Source: Streptomyces sp. SAT1
GTDB lineage: Bacteria > Actinomycetota > Actinomycetes > Streptomycetales > Streptomycetaceae
Length of the DNA stretch: 64,000 nt
Reading direction: 5' to 3'
Assembly (NCBI RefSeq): GCF_001654495.1
Contig: NZ_CP015849.1
Span: forward strand, 496,001-560,000
Under the pieces are notes generated by a model, which saw only the letters and a list, made by a program, of their open reading frames with translations, did no database searches and was not told the origin of the DNA. The first letter of the stretch is position 1. Each line of letters opens with the position of its first letter. Shown here piece after piece: positions 18,007-26,254 of this stretch. The translations under genes and the position numbers were made by a program.

Positions 18007-18687
18007 TCAGGTGCTGAGCAGGCGGTTGAAGAACGACCGGTAGTGGCGCAGCGCCTTGCGCAGGTCCTCCGTGTCGACCCGTTCGCCCTGGCTCCACTGG
18101 CTCTCCAGCTCCTGCTTGTGCCGGGAGAAGGTCGCGGCCAGCGTCTGCATGACGTCGGCCACCAGGGCGTCGGCGGTGTGCACGGCCTCTCTCGGGTCGT
18201 CCACGAACTGGCTCTGGATCTCGTGCCAGCGCTCTCGGAAGCCCTGCTCGTCCTCCGGGGTGAGCAGCCGCGGGGCTGCCTCGCCCTCGTCGGCGGCCGT
18301 GCCGGTGCTCGCGGCGGACGCGTCGGTGCGGCCGTCGCCGGTGGCGGGCTCATCCATGGCGGACCCGGTCGCCGCGTCGGTACGGCCGGTGTCCGGCGCG
18401 CCGGGCCGTGAGTCCGGCCGTTCCCGGGCCGCGGACGGGTCGGCCGCGCCCTCCGTGCCGGGTGCCGTGCCCGCGGTGTCCCGGGCGCCACCGGAGGTGC
18501 GGTCCCGGTCCGGTGTCTGCTCCCTGCGCACGGTGCCGGTGCTCTCGCCGGGGTAGACGGGGGCTCTGCGGGCGCCGGTCCGCTGCTCCTCCGTCTCCTG
18601 CGCGGGGGCGCCGGAGGGCTGCTGTGCCAGGTCCTCGGTGGACAGGCCGCCGCTGAAGCGGCGCGGTTGGTCCTTGTCTGCGTGCAT
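18007..18687 (-). CDS. Hypothetical hydrophilic protein, C-terminal domain shared with next gene
   Basis: 226 residues; AGGGAGGAACACC precedes the ATG. Residues 1-140 are a low-complexity acidic/Thr/Ala/Gly linker. The last ~80 residues form a helical domain with QSQFVDDPREAVHTADALVADVMQTLAA and end in HYRSFFNRLLST. The same pattern (EEFVDRPAEAVHDADRLVTSLM ... HYRALFDELL) occurs in the gene just upstream, so the two are tandem paralogues. I do not know the function; similar pairs are common in Streptomyces. Confidence 0.72.
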   Translation of the reverse strand: MHADKDQPRRFSGGLSTEDLAQQPSGAPAQETEEQRTGARRAPVYPGESTGTVRREQTPDRDRTSGGARDTAGTAPGTEGAADPSAARERPDSRPGAPDTGRTDAATGSAMDEPATGDGRTDASAASTGTAADEGEAAPRLLTPEDEQGFRERWHEIQSQFVDDPREAVHTADALVADVMQTLAATFSRHKQELESQWSQGERVDTEDLRKALRHYRSFFNRLLST

Positions 18688-18749
18688 GGTGTTCCTCCCT
18701 GCCCGGCCGGTGCCGCGGGGGCGCCGGCCGGTGTGGCAGGCCGGGTGTG

Positions 18750-19307
18750 TCAGGACCGGGCGGGCTGCGCCCGGCCGCCGTCGGAGAGCAGTTCGTCGAA
18801 GAGGGCGCGGTAGTGCACCATGGCCCCCCGCAACTGCTCGGTGGTGGCCTTGCTCCTGGTGCTGAGCGTCTCGACCTCGTGGGCGGCCCGGTAGTGCTCC
18901 AGCGTGCTGCCGTGCTCCACCGAGAGGTCGGCCGCCTGCTGTTCGAACCCCTCCGTCGGATAGCCCCGCTCGTGCATCAGCGAGGTGACGAGCCGGTCCG
19001 CGTCGTGCACCGCCTCCGCGGGCCGGTCGACGAACTCCTCCTGGACGCCGCTCCACTCGCGCGTGTAGCGCTCCCGCGAGACCGCGGGCAGTGGCTTGAT
19101 GTCCAGCGAGTCGTGCCGCCTTTCGCGTTCCTTGAGTTCGCGCTCACCGGCTCTGCGGCTCTCGGCGCCGCCGACGGTCCGTTCGTACTCGGGCCCGAAG
19201 CGTTGGCGCAGACGGCGACGCCTCGTCAGCAGAGAGGCCGCCACGGCGATGAGTGCCAGGACGACGACGATCGGGATGATGATGGCGAGAAGTGTTCCCG
19301 TGGACAT
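18750..19307 (-). CDS. Membrane-anchored hypothetical protein, paralogue of the downstream gene
   Basis: 185 residues starting at an ATG preceded by GGGGGTG. One N-terminal membrane helix (residues 5-28, LLAIIIPIVVVLALIAVAAS) followed by RRRR, so the C-terminal ~150 residues should be cytoplasmic. The C-terminal helical domain carries EEFVDRPAEAVHDADRLV and HYRALFDELL, matching the gene 62 bases downstream on the same strand. A longer form starting seven codons upstream is possible but less well placed. Function unknown. Confidence 0.75.
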   Translation of the reverse strand: MSTGTLLAIIIPIVVVLALIAVAASLLTRRRRLRQRFGPEYERTVGGAESRRAGERELKERERRHDSLDIKPLPAVSRERYTREWSGVQEEFVDRPAEAVHDADRLVTSLMHERGYPTEGFEQQAADLSVEHGSTLEHYRAAHEVETLSTRSKATTEQLRGAMVHYRALFDELLSDGGRAQPARS

Positions 19308-19757
19308 GTGATGCACCCCCTTGGGCACTGTTCCGCGTGCCCGTCCTCGAGGGCCTCATGCGCGAATCCCCCCTTCCCGCGCGAATCCCCCGTCCTGATC
19401 GCGTCTGACCGCGCTCGGCCGCGTGATTCGGCCCGGGTTCCGCCCGGGTTCCACGCGGGTTCCGGACGAGTTCCGTGCTCAAGATGCCGACCCGCGAGCG
19501 GGCGACTAGCGTCTACCAGTGAGAGCCGCAACCGGGGGCACGCCCCGTCCGGCCAGGTCTCCGCAGAGGGGCCCGTCGCCGCGGTACCGGCCCGTGAGAG
19601 TACACGCGGGCGGCACGGCGGTGCCGGAGACCGGGACGTGCTTCTCACTCACGCGGCGACGCCTACGACCGCGCCGCACATTCTCTGTCCAGGGCGCGGC
19701 CATCAATCCCGTGCGGTCGATCCATTGCACGGGACGATGGAAGGAAAGGTATTACTC
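19308..19757. other. Intergenic region between divergent genes (no gene seen)
   Basis: About 450 bases between divergent genes. Open frames here have no ribosome-binding site and poor codon bias. The sequence has short direct repeats (GCGCGAATCCCCC twice around 19371-19392; GGGTTCC runs near 19435-19460), which may belong to the minus-strand promoter. GGAAGGAAAGG near 19739 is the ribosome-binding site of the His/Gly-rich gene. Confidence 0.5.
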
Positions 19758-20174
19758 ATGCGAGCACAGCGCGTCAAGCGCCTCTTCGCCGTGTCCGCGG
19801 CCGGCATCGTGATGGCCGGTGGCGCCGCGATCGGCGCGGCCGGGACCGCTTCGGCCCATGACTCCGGCTACGACTCCCACCACAACTCCGGTTACAGCAG
19901 GGACTGCTCCGACCGTGGCGGCTGGTGGAACGACTGCAACGGCTACGGCGACCATCGCGGCGACCGTGGTGGCCACGGCGACCACCGGGGCGACTACGGT
20001 GACCATGGACGTGGCGGTGACCACGGACGCGGCGACCACGGTGGCGACCATGGCGGACGTGGCGGTGACCACGGCGGCGGCCACGGCGGTGGCGGTCACG
20101 GTGGCGGCGGTCACGGCGGTGGCGGTCACGGCGGTGGCGGCGGTCACGGCGGTGGCGGCGGTCACGGACGCTGA
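19758..20174 (+). CDS. Secreted His/Gly/Asp-rich repeat protein, putative metal binder
   Basis: 138 residues. A Sec signal peptide (KRLFAVSAAGIVMAGGAAIGAAGTASA, cleavage near residue 33) precedes a mature part made almost only of Gly, His, Asp and Arg: first GDHRGDRGGHGDHRGD-like units, then GGGGH repeated about seven times to the C-terminus. Two cysteines (RDCSD, NDCNG) lie before the repeats. His-rich repeats of this kind bind Ni, Cu or Zn; no enzyme domain. GGAAGGAAAGG gives a strong ribosome-binding site, and a 16-bp hairpin follows the stop. Confidence 0.82.
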   Translation: MRAQRVKRLFAVSAAGIVMAGGAAIGAAGTASAHDSGYDSHHNSGYSRDCSDRGGWWNDCNGYGDHRGDRGGHGDHRGDYGDHGRGGDHGRGDHGGDHGGRGGDHGGGHGGGGHGGGGHGGGGHGGGGGHGGGGGHGR

Positions 20175-20196
20175 CCCCGGCACGACACAACAGATC

Positions 20197-20232
20197 ACGG
20201 CGTGCGGCCCGGTCGTCCGGACCGCACGCCGT
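20197..20232 (+). terminator. Terminator of the His/Gly-rich gene
   Basis: Stem ACGGCGTGCGG-C-CCGG, loop TCGT, then CCGG-A-CCGCACGCCGT: 15 of 16 positions pair. It begins 22 bases after the TGA and lies between convergent genes. Confidence 0.7.
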
Positions 20233-20296
20233 GCGGTGTCTGCGGGCCGAGGGGTGACGGCCGGGCCGCCGCCGCTCGGCCCGCCGTGTCGTCCGC

Positions 20297-20710
20297 TCAG
20301 CCCGCCGCGTTGTCCACCCGTATCCTGACCTGCTCCTCCAGCCGCCGCAGGCTGCTGTCGAGGGCGTCGCGGGCGGCCCGCTCCCCGGGGTCATGGCTGT
20401 CCTCGAAGAACGACAGGTGCACGGTCACCTCGCTGGCGCCGCTGCCGATCCCGGCGACCTGGAGCCAGCCCGCGTAGCCGCCCTGCTCACGGGTGCCCCA
20501 CTCGATCCGCATCTGGTCGGGCTCGGTGCGCAGCAGGGCGGCGGTGTCCTGCCCGGTGTCGTCCTCGTGGACGGTGACGGCGGGCGGGTCCTCGGCGTGC
20601 ACGTGCAGGACCTCGGGCAGCCAGGCGTCGAACCGTCCGACGTCGGCGGCCTGGTCGAAGACGTGTTCCGGCTGTGCGGGCATCGTGCGGGAGCGTTCGT
20701 ACTCGGACAT
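20297..20710 (-). CDS. SRPBCC (START/polyketide-cyclase-like) family protein
   Basis: 137 residues with the START-like pattern: N-terminal strand with MPAQPEHVFDQAADVGRFDAWLPEV, then alternating strands (DQMRIEWGTREQGGYAGWLQVAG, SEVTVHLSFFEDS) and a long C-terminal helix ALDSSLRRLEEQVR. Such proteins have a deep hydrophobic pocket for a lipid or polyketide-like ligand. Ligand unknown and neighbours give no clue. GGAGGGACGGTGCCGCC precedes the ATG. Confidence 0.85.
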   Translation of the reverse strand: MSEYERSRTMPAQPEHVFDQAADVGRFDAWLPEVLHVHAEDPPAVTVHEDDTGQDTAALLRTEPDQMRIEWGTREQGGYAGWLQVAGIGSGASEVTVHLSFFEDSHDPGERAARDALDSSLRRLEEQVRIRVDNAAG

Positions 20711-20844
20711 GGCGGCACCGTCCCTCCGCTCGGTTTCGTGTCCCGACCGCGTGCCCGTTCCCGCCGGGTCGAAAAGTCCCGGCCGGGCCGCCGGCCACCC
20801 TCCACGGGCCCCCTCCGGGCCGTGGCCCCGTCCTCCGTCGGCTC

Positions 20845-22035
20845 CTAGGTCGTGTCCGGCCGGTGCCGCAGCGCCTGGAGGACCGCCCAGACGACCGAGA
20901 CGAACGGGACCGCGACGATCGCGCCGATCACCCCGGCGACGATGCTGCCCGCGATGACGGAGACCGCGACGACCAGCGGGTGCAGCCGCACCGCCCAGCT
21001 CATCACCAGCGGATGCAGGACATGGCCCTCCAACTGGCCGATGACGACGATGAGCACGATCACGGCCAGCGCGGTGAGCGGGCCGCGTCCGGCGAGGGCG
21101 ACCACGGTGGCCACCGCGAGCGCGATCGGCGAGCCGACCAGCGGGATGAAGGCCGCGAAGAACTCCAGCAGGGCCAGCGGCAGCGCGAGGGGCACCCGCA
21201 GCACGAACAGGGCGACGCCCACGAGGACGGCGTTGGTGGCGGCCACGATGATGATGCCGCGGGTGTACCCGGCGAAGGCCTGCCAGGCCGCCTGCCCGGC
21301 CCGCTCCCAGACCGGCCGGGCACCGGCGGGCAGCTGATCGCGCGCCCAGCGCCACAGGCGTTCCCCGGAGTGGATGAAGAAGACCGAGGTGAACAGGGCG
21401 AGCGCGCCCGCCGTGACCAGTTCGACGAGCCGCCCCAGACCGCTCACCGCGCTGTCCACGAGGCTCGCCCGGTGGGCGGAAAGATAGGACATGAACTGGT
21501 TCTGGAGCGCGGAGAGCCGGCCCGGACCGATCCGGAACGGCGAGCGCTGGAGCCACTGCTCGATCCGGTGGATGCCGCCGGTCAGCTCGTTCGTCAGGCG
21601 CCCCCACTCCCCCGCCACCGCCTCGCCCACGAAGGCGAGCAGCGCGGCGAGCACCAGCAGGGAGAGCACCAGCACGGCGGCCACGCACAGCGGCCGGGGC
21701 AGCACCTGGTTCAGCAGGTCGGCGAACGGGCGCAGGACCGAGGTCACGACCAGCGCGACGAACACGGCCACCGCGATGAGCTGGAAGCGGCCCAGCACGG
21801 TGAAGACGCCGTAGACGGCGGCGCCGACCAGGATGAGGCGCCAGGCGTAGGCGGCGGCGACGCGCAGCCAGGGGACGGTGCGCTCGGCGCGCGGGTGCTC
21901 GGCGGCCGGGGCGGTCCGCTCGGGGCGTGGTCGCGGCGGGAGCCTCGTGGAGTGCGCCGGTCTGCTGCCCAGGACCGTGTCGCCCGGCCGGCGCCCGCGG
22001 CCCCGCCCGGCCGCCGCACCGCCCGCATCCGTCAC
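20845..22035 (-). CDS. AI-2E family transporter (UPF0118/PerM)
   Basis: 396 residues, GTG start. After a ~50-residue basic Pro/Arg-rich lead come eight membrane segments, with the family pattern of a long amphipathic helix region (NELTGGIHRIEQWLQRSPF) between TM3 and TM4 and the C-terminal signature EFFAAFIPLVGSPIALAV plus GQLEGHVLHPLVMSWAVRLHPLVVA. AI-2E proteins export small molecules or Na+/H+ in different species; the cargo here is unknown. Confidence 0.9.
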   Translation of the reverse strand: MTDAGGAAAGRGRGRRPGDTVLGSRPAHSTRLPPRPRPERTAPAAEHPRAERTVPWLRVAAAYAWRLILVGAAVYGVFTVLGRFQLIAVAVFVALVVTSVLRPFADLLNQVLPRPLCVAAVLVLSLLVLAALLAFVGEAVAGEWGRLTNELTGGIHRIEQWLQRSPFRIGPGRLSALQNQFMSYLSAHRASLVDSAVSGLGRLVELVTAGALALFTSVFFIHSGERLWRWARDQLPAGARPVWERAGQAAWQAFAGYTRGIIIVAATNAVLVGVALFVLRVPLALPLALLEFFAAFIPLVGSPIALAVATVVALAGRGPLTALAVIVLIVVIGQLEGHVLHPLVMSWAVRLHPLVVAVSVIAGSIVAGVIGAIVAVPFVSVVWAVLQALRHRPDTT

Positions 22036-22125
22036 CGCGCCTCCCGCTGCCGACGTACGGTCAGGTCCCGGTCACCGTACGGGGCGCTCCGGCCCGGCCG
22101 TGGGCGCCACGCGCCGGGGCGGGAG

Positions 22126-22920
22126 TCATCGGCGTGCGGGGCTCCCCGTCCGGCGCAGATGGTCCTCGATCAGGGCGAGGGTGGCGTCGGGCTGTTCGAG
22201 CTGCGGAAGGTGGCCGGCCCGGGGCACGACCTCGATCCGGCCGTCGGCGAAGGCACCGGCGTACGCCGCACCGTAGGCGGGAGTCACCACGCGGTCGCTC
22301 TCCCCCCACACGAGCAGGGCGGGCGTACGGACGCGTCCGAGCCTGCGCAGCAGCTTGGGGTCGTGCATGTAGGGGTCGCCGGCCAGGACACGCATCGTGG
22401 CCAGGTCGGCCTGCCGCCGGGCCGCCTCTCCGGGCGGTGCGCCGGCCGTGGCGGCGAGGAAGGGCGCCGGGTCGTGCCAGGAGCGCTCGGCCAGACCGCG
22501 GGCGTCGAGGGCGAAGACGTCGGTGACGGGTTCGGACGGTACCCGGACGCCGACGGCGTCGACGAGGACCAGGCCGCTGATCACCCCGGCCGTGTCCCGC
22601 ACCGCCATCTCGGCGGCCGTCCAGCCGCCCAGCGAGGAGCCGACGACCAGGACGTCGTCCAGGCCGCGGTCGTGCAGGAGGTGGAGGTAGGCGAGGGCGA
22701 GGTCGTCGACCCCGGTCAGCCACGCGGGCCGGTGGGTGCCCTCCCAGCCGGGGTGGACGGGGGTGAGGGTGTGGGCGGTGCGGGAGAGGTGCGCGGCGAT
22801 CCCGGCGACGGTGGCGCGGCCTCCGCCGCCGTGCAGGATCAGCACCGGGCGGCCGGTGCCGGACGCGGAGAGGGTGAGGGGCAGGTCGGGGTACACGTGC
22901 GCCGTGTGGTCCGTGAACAT
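22126..22920 (-). CDS. Alpha/beta hydrolase
   Basis: 264 residues from the ATG (a GTG three codons upstream is the alternative). Oxyanion motif HGGGGR, nucleophile elbow VVGSSLGGW (Ser), acid in WGESDRVV and catalytic His in RAGHLPQLEQPD are in the right order for a serine hydrolase. Substrate unknown. It is divergent from a MarR regulator and shares its 62-base intergenic palindrome, so it is the likely target of that regulator. No ribosome-binding site precedes either start; the message may be leaderless. Confidence 0.88.
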   Translation of the reverse strand: MFTDHTAHVYPDLPLTLSASGTGRPVLILHGGGGRATVAGIAAHLSRTAHTLTPVHPGWEGTHRPAWLTGVDDLALAYLHLLHDRGLDDVLVVGSSLGGWTAAEMAVRDTAGVISGLVLVDAVGVRVPSEPVTDVFALDARGLAERSWHDPAPFLAATAGAPPGEAARRQADLATMRVLAGDPYMHDPKLLRRLGRVRTPALLVWGESDRVVTPAYGAAYAGAFADGRIEVVPRAGHLPQLEQPDATLALIEDHLRRTGSPARR

Positions 22921-22933
22921 GCCGGACACTGTA

Positions 22934-22963
22934 ACTAAGCATCTTTATATAAGCTAGCTTAGT
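22934..22963. promoter_or_regulatory. MarR operator/promoter between divergent hydrolase and regulator
   Basis: In a very AT-rich 60-base gap, ACTAAGC (22934-22940) and GCTTAGT (22957-22963) form an inverted repeat, and TAAGCTAGCTTA (22950-22961) is a perfect 12-bp palindrome. TAGACT at 22971-22976 is a likely -10 box of marR, placing the transcript start at or next to its ATG (22983). A MarR dimer bound here would block both promoters. Confidence 0.7.
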
Positions 22964-22982
22964 CATGCTCTAGACTCTCCCC

Positions 22983-23402
22983 ATGGACGCCGACCTGCAG
23001 ACACTCGGCCGGGCCGTCAAGCTCGCCCAGTACCGCCAGCACCGGGCGCTCGACAGCGCCCTGTCCGCGGTGGGGACGACGCTCGCCCAGTGGGACGCGC
23101 TGCGGGCGGTCGGCCGTACGCCGGGCGCCTCGGCGCGCGAGCTGGCCGCCGCCACCTTCCAGAGCGAGCAGGCCTTCGGCACGCTCGTGGGCCGGCTGGC
23201 CTCGCAGGGGCTGGTCGAGCGCACACCGGGCCGGGGCAGGCGGATCGAGCACCACCTCACCCCGGCGGGCGAGCGCGTCCTCGCCTCCGGCCACCAGGTC
23301 GCCGACGAGGTGCTGGCCTCGTGCTTCGCCGCGCTGTCCGACGACGACCGGGAGCAGTTGCTCCTGCTGCTGCGGCGCCTGACGTCGGACGACGGCGCCT
23401 GA
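22983..23402 (+). CDS. MarR-family transcriptional regulator
   Basis: 139 residues. Winged-helix core: LAQWDALRAVGRTPGASARELAAATFQSEQAFGTLVGRLASQGLVERTPG contains the HTH and wing (GRGRRIEHHLTPAGERVL). The C-terminal helices form the dimer. The start is the only reasonable ATG and there is no Shine-Dalgarno sequence; a -10-like TAGACT lies 7 bases upstream, so translation is probably leaderless. It likely represses itself and the divergent hydrolase. Ligand unknown. Confidence 0.92.
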   Translation: MDADLQTLGRAVKLAQYRQHRALDSALSAVGTTLAQWDALRAVGRTPGASARELAAATFQSEQAFGTLVGRLASQGLVERTPGRGRRIEHHLTPAGERVLASGHQVADEVLASCFAALSDDDREQLLLLLRRLTSDDGA

Positions 23403-23621
23403 CGGAGAACGGCCCGGCCGCCCGCGGTTTCGCCTCCCCGATCCGTCCGGCGCGCCGGGAGCGCAGGTCCCCGCGCCCGTGCCCGGCGGCGGACCGCATG
23501 CGGGCCTGCGGCCCCGTCGCGGGATCGGCCGTCACCGGCGCATCGGCTGTTGTCCGGGCGGGGCCGCGCCGTGCCGGCCGGCCCGCGCGGCCGTGCCCGC
23601 GGCGAGAGGTGACGTTACGCC

Positions 23622-24449
23622 TCAACGGGCGGGCGTCGCCGCCGCCTTGCGCCCCACGCCCGCGTACACCCAGTACTGGGAGGGGTTCTCCGGGATCTCG
23701 TCCGCGTCGCCGGGCCGCCACAGCGGTACATGGACCAGGCCGGGGTCCACCAGGTCGAACCCGTCGAACAGCGAAAGGATCGCGTCGTACGAGCGGGCCG
23801 TGACCGGTGACGTCGCCCGGTCGCGGTACAACTGCCCGACGGCCGCCGCGGTGTCCGGGCGGTCCTCGTCGGTGGCATGGGTCAGGGCGAGCCAGCCGCC
23901 CTCGGGCAGCGCGTCCCGGAACGCGGCGACGATGGCGGCCGGGTCCTCTTGCGGGGTGACGAAGTGCAGGATCGTGATCATCAGGACGGCGACCGGCTGC
24001 CCGAAGTCGATGAGTTCGCGCACCCGGGGCGCGGCGAGTATCTCCTCCGGGCGCCGGATGTCACCGGCGACGATGGCCGCGCCCGGGTTGTCGGCGAGCA
24101 GCGCCTCGCTGTGCGCGACCGCCACCGGGTCGTTGTCCACGTACACCACCCGGGCACCGGGAGCGGCGGCCTGGGCGACCTCGTGGACGTTGCCCTGGGT
24201 GGGGATGCCGGAGCCGAGGTCGATGAACTGGCGTACGCCCGCCTCCGCCAGGAAGCGCACCGCGCGGCCCAGGAAGGCCCGGTTGGCACGGGCCAGGGTG
24301 CGGACCTGGGGGTCGATCGCCGTGAAGGCGGCCACCGCCTCGCGGTCTATGGCGAAGTTGTGCTCACCGCCCAGCATGGCGTCGTACATCCTGGCCACAC
24401 TGGCCTTGCCCGGATCCACGCCCTGCGGCAGACCGTCCCCCTGGAGCAT
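23622..24449 (-). CDS. SAM-dependent methyltransferase, PF04672 (DUF574) family
   Basis: 275 residues. SAM-binding motif QFIDLGSGIPTQGNVHEVAQ, acidic strand VVYVDNDPVAVAHSEALL, and GDIRRPEEIL are the standard features of this actinobacterial group, which often starts with VDPGKASVARMYDAMLGG. GGGGAG lies seven bases before the chosen ATG. A TATGAT -10 box is seen on the minus strand at 24487-24492. Substrates of the family are unknown. A second member is at 51919. Convergent with marR; divergent from a SpoIIE phosphatase. Confidence 0.88.
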   Translation of the reverse strand: MLQGDGLPQGVDPGKASVARMYDAMLGGEHNFAIDREAVAAFTAIDPQVRTLARANRAFLGRAVRFLAEAGVRQFIDLGSGIPTQGNVHEVAQAAAPGARVVYVDNDPVAVAHSEALLADNPGAAIVAGDIRRPEEILAAPRVRELIDFGQPVAVLMITILHFVTPQEDPAAIVAAFRDALPEGGWLALTHATDEDRPDTAAAVGQLYRDRATSPVTARSYDAILSLFDGFDLVDPGLVHVPLWRPGDADEIPENPSQYWVYAGVGRKAAATPAR

Positions 24450-24470
24450 GACCAACTCCCCTACTGATCG

Positions 24471-26039
24471 GTGACCTTGACCCGGCATCATATAGTTGCG
24501 CACGGCACACGCCACCGCTCCCCCGCACACCCGACCACCTGGAAGCCCCGGACCCACCCCACAGCCGGACGGCTTCCCGCGCTCCGGACACACCGCCGCG
24601 CACCTCACCACCCGCCCCACGCCGACACCGGCCCCACCCGGAAGGCAACGACCCTGCGGAACACAGAACGCACCGAACCCCGCGTCCGCCGTGAGCCGGA
24701 AGGCGCCCACCCCGCGCCTGCCGTCCGCCGCCGGTACTTCTCCCCGGCCGCCGACGCCATCGGGTCGCAACTCGACCTGGAGCTGACCGGCCGCCATGTC
24801 GTGCACGCGCTGGCGCCCGGTTTCTGCGACGCGGCCTCGGTCTACCTGCTCCAGCGCTGGCTGGTGGAGGAGGAGGCGCGCATGGCCGCCGATCCGCCGC
24901 AGATCGAGGCGCGCCGCCTCGCCCTGCGGATAGGAGCGGACGCGGCCGAGGACTGGGAGCATCTGCTGCCGGTCGGCGAGGTACTGGTCTTCCCGCGCGA
25001 GACGCCGTACGCGCGGGCCGTCGCCAGCGGGCAGACGCAGCTGCTGGACGGCGTCGACGACCACACCGCCGAACGGCTGCTCAAGACCGGCCCTGACCAC
25101 ATGGGCGTGGACGCCCTGGTGCGCAGCGCGTCGTTCCTCATCGTCCCGCTGCGCCTGCGCGGCACGGCGGTCGGCTTCATCGCCTGCACCCGCGGCCCGG
25201 ACCGCGAGCCGTTCGCGCGGGTGGAGGCCGTGGCCGTGGAGTCGCTGGGCTCCCGGGCCGGTGTCGCGCTGGACAACGCCCGGCGCTACGAGCGGGAGCG
25301 CCGCACCGCGCTGGCGATCCGGCGCAGCCTGCTCCCGGACACCGGGCAGAGTTTCGAGGGCTGCCGGGTCGCCCACGGCTACCGGCCCGCCGGGCAGGAC
25401 ACCGTCATCGGCGGCGACTGGTACGACGTGCTGCCCCGGGCCGGGCGCCGCCTCGGGATGATCGTGGGCGACGCGATGGGGCACGGCCCGGAGTCCGCCG
25501 TCGCCATGATCCAGCTGCGGACCGCGGTGCGGACCCTGGCGGCGCTCGACATCGGCCCCAGCGAACTGCTGCACCGGCTGGACGCCGTCGCCGGTGACAC
25601 GCCCGGCGCGCCCTTCGCCACCTGCATGTACGCGGAGTGGGACGCGGATCTGAACCTGTGCACCTTCGTCGGGGCCGGTCATCCGCCGCCGCTGATCCGG
25701 GGGCCGGGCGGTCCGGCCCGGCGCGTCTCCCTCGTCACCCCGGGGCTGCCGCTGGGGCTCGGCACGGGCCGCTACGAGCCGACCGTGCTGCCGCTGTCGG
25801 AGCCCTCCCTCGTCCTGCTCTACAGCGACGGTCTGGTCGAGTCCCGTACCCGCGACATCGACCAGGGCATCACCCGGCTCGCCCGGGACCTCGACGCCGG
25901 TACCGAGGAGGCGCCGGAGCCCGACGGCCCGGACGCCCTGCCGTCGTTGTGCCGCAGGCTGCTCGCCGGTTCCGGCGCCGACGACGTCTCCGACGACCGG
26001 ACGCTGCTGCTGGCCGAGCTGACGCCGGGCAGGCGCTGA
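24471..26039 (+). CDS. GAF-SpoIIE (PP2C-type) serine phosphatase
   Basis: Up to 522 residues. Middle part (about 95-280) is a GAF-like sensor; the C-terminal ~230 residues are SpoIIE phosphatase with GGDWYDVL, MIVGDAMGHGPESA, GAGHPPPLI and LVLLYSDGLVES, including the Mn-binding Asp residues. These enzymes dephosphorylate anti-anti-sigma factors. The start is uncertain: the outermost GTG begins inside the divergent promoter and its first ~80 residues are His/Pro/Thr-rich with no domain; a CTG at 24654 has GGAAGG eight bases upstream. Confidence 0.88.
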   Translation: MTLTRHHIVAHGTRHRSPAHPTTWKPRTHPTAGRLPALRTHRRAPHHPPHADTGPTRKATTLRNTERTEPRVRREPEGAHPAPAVRRRYFSPAADAIGSQLDLELTGRHVVHALAPGFCDAASVYLLQRWLVEEEARMAADPPQIEARRLALRIGADAAEDWEHLLPVGEVLVFPRETPYARAVASGQTQLLDGVDDHTAERLLKTGPDHMGVDALVRSASFLIVPLRLRGTAVGFIACTRGPDREPFARVEAVAVESLGSRAGVALDNARRYERERRTALAIRRSLLPDTGQSFEGCRVAHGYRPAGQDTVIGGDWYDVLPRAGRRLGMIVGDAMGHGPESAVAMIQLRTAVRTLAALDIGPSELLHRLDAVAGDTPGAPFATCMYAEWDADLNLCTFVGAGHPPPLIRGPGGPARRVSLVTPGLPLGLGTGRYEPTVLPLSEPSLVLLYSDGLVESRTRDIDQGITRLARDLDAGTEEAPEPDGPDALPSLCRRLLAGSGADDVSDDRTLLLAELTPGRR

Positions 26040-26254
26040 GCCGGGCGGAAGCGGAGCCGCGGGCCCACCGGCCCGGGGAGCACGTCCGTCCGGTGCTCGT
26101 ACCGGTGTGCCACGCCCCGGGCGGCCGGGCCGGGCCGGGCCGGGCGCGCGCCCCTCACGGGGTTGTTATGACGGCTGTCATGGTCCATGCTGCTGCCCAT
26201 GGCGGCCGTACGACGGCGTGCGTGCGTGCGGGGCGGGTCTCGGGGAGGAGCCAT

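Noticed and set aside
14460..18017. Long plus-strand open frames over selB and selA
   Set aside because: Antisense shadows of selB/selA; Arg/Ser-rich, no ribosome-binding site, no domain.
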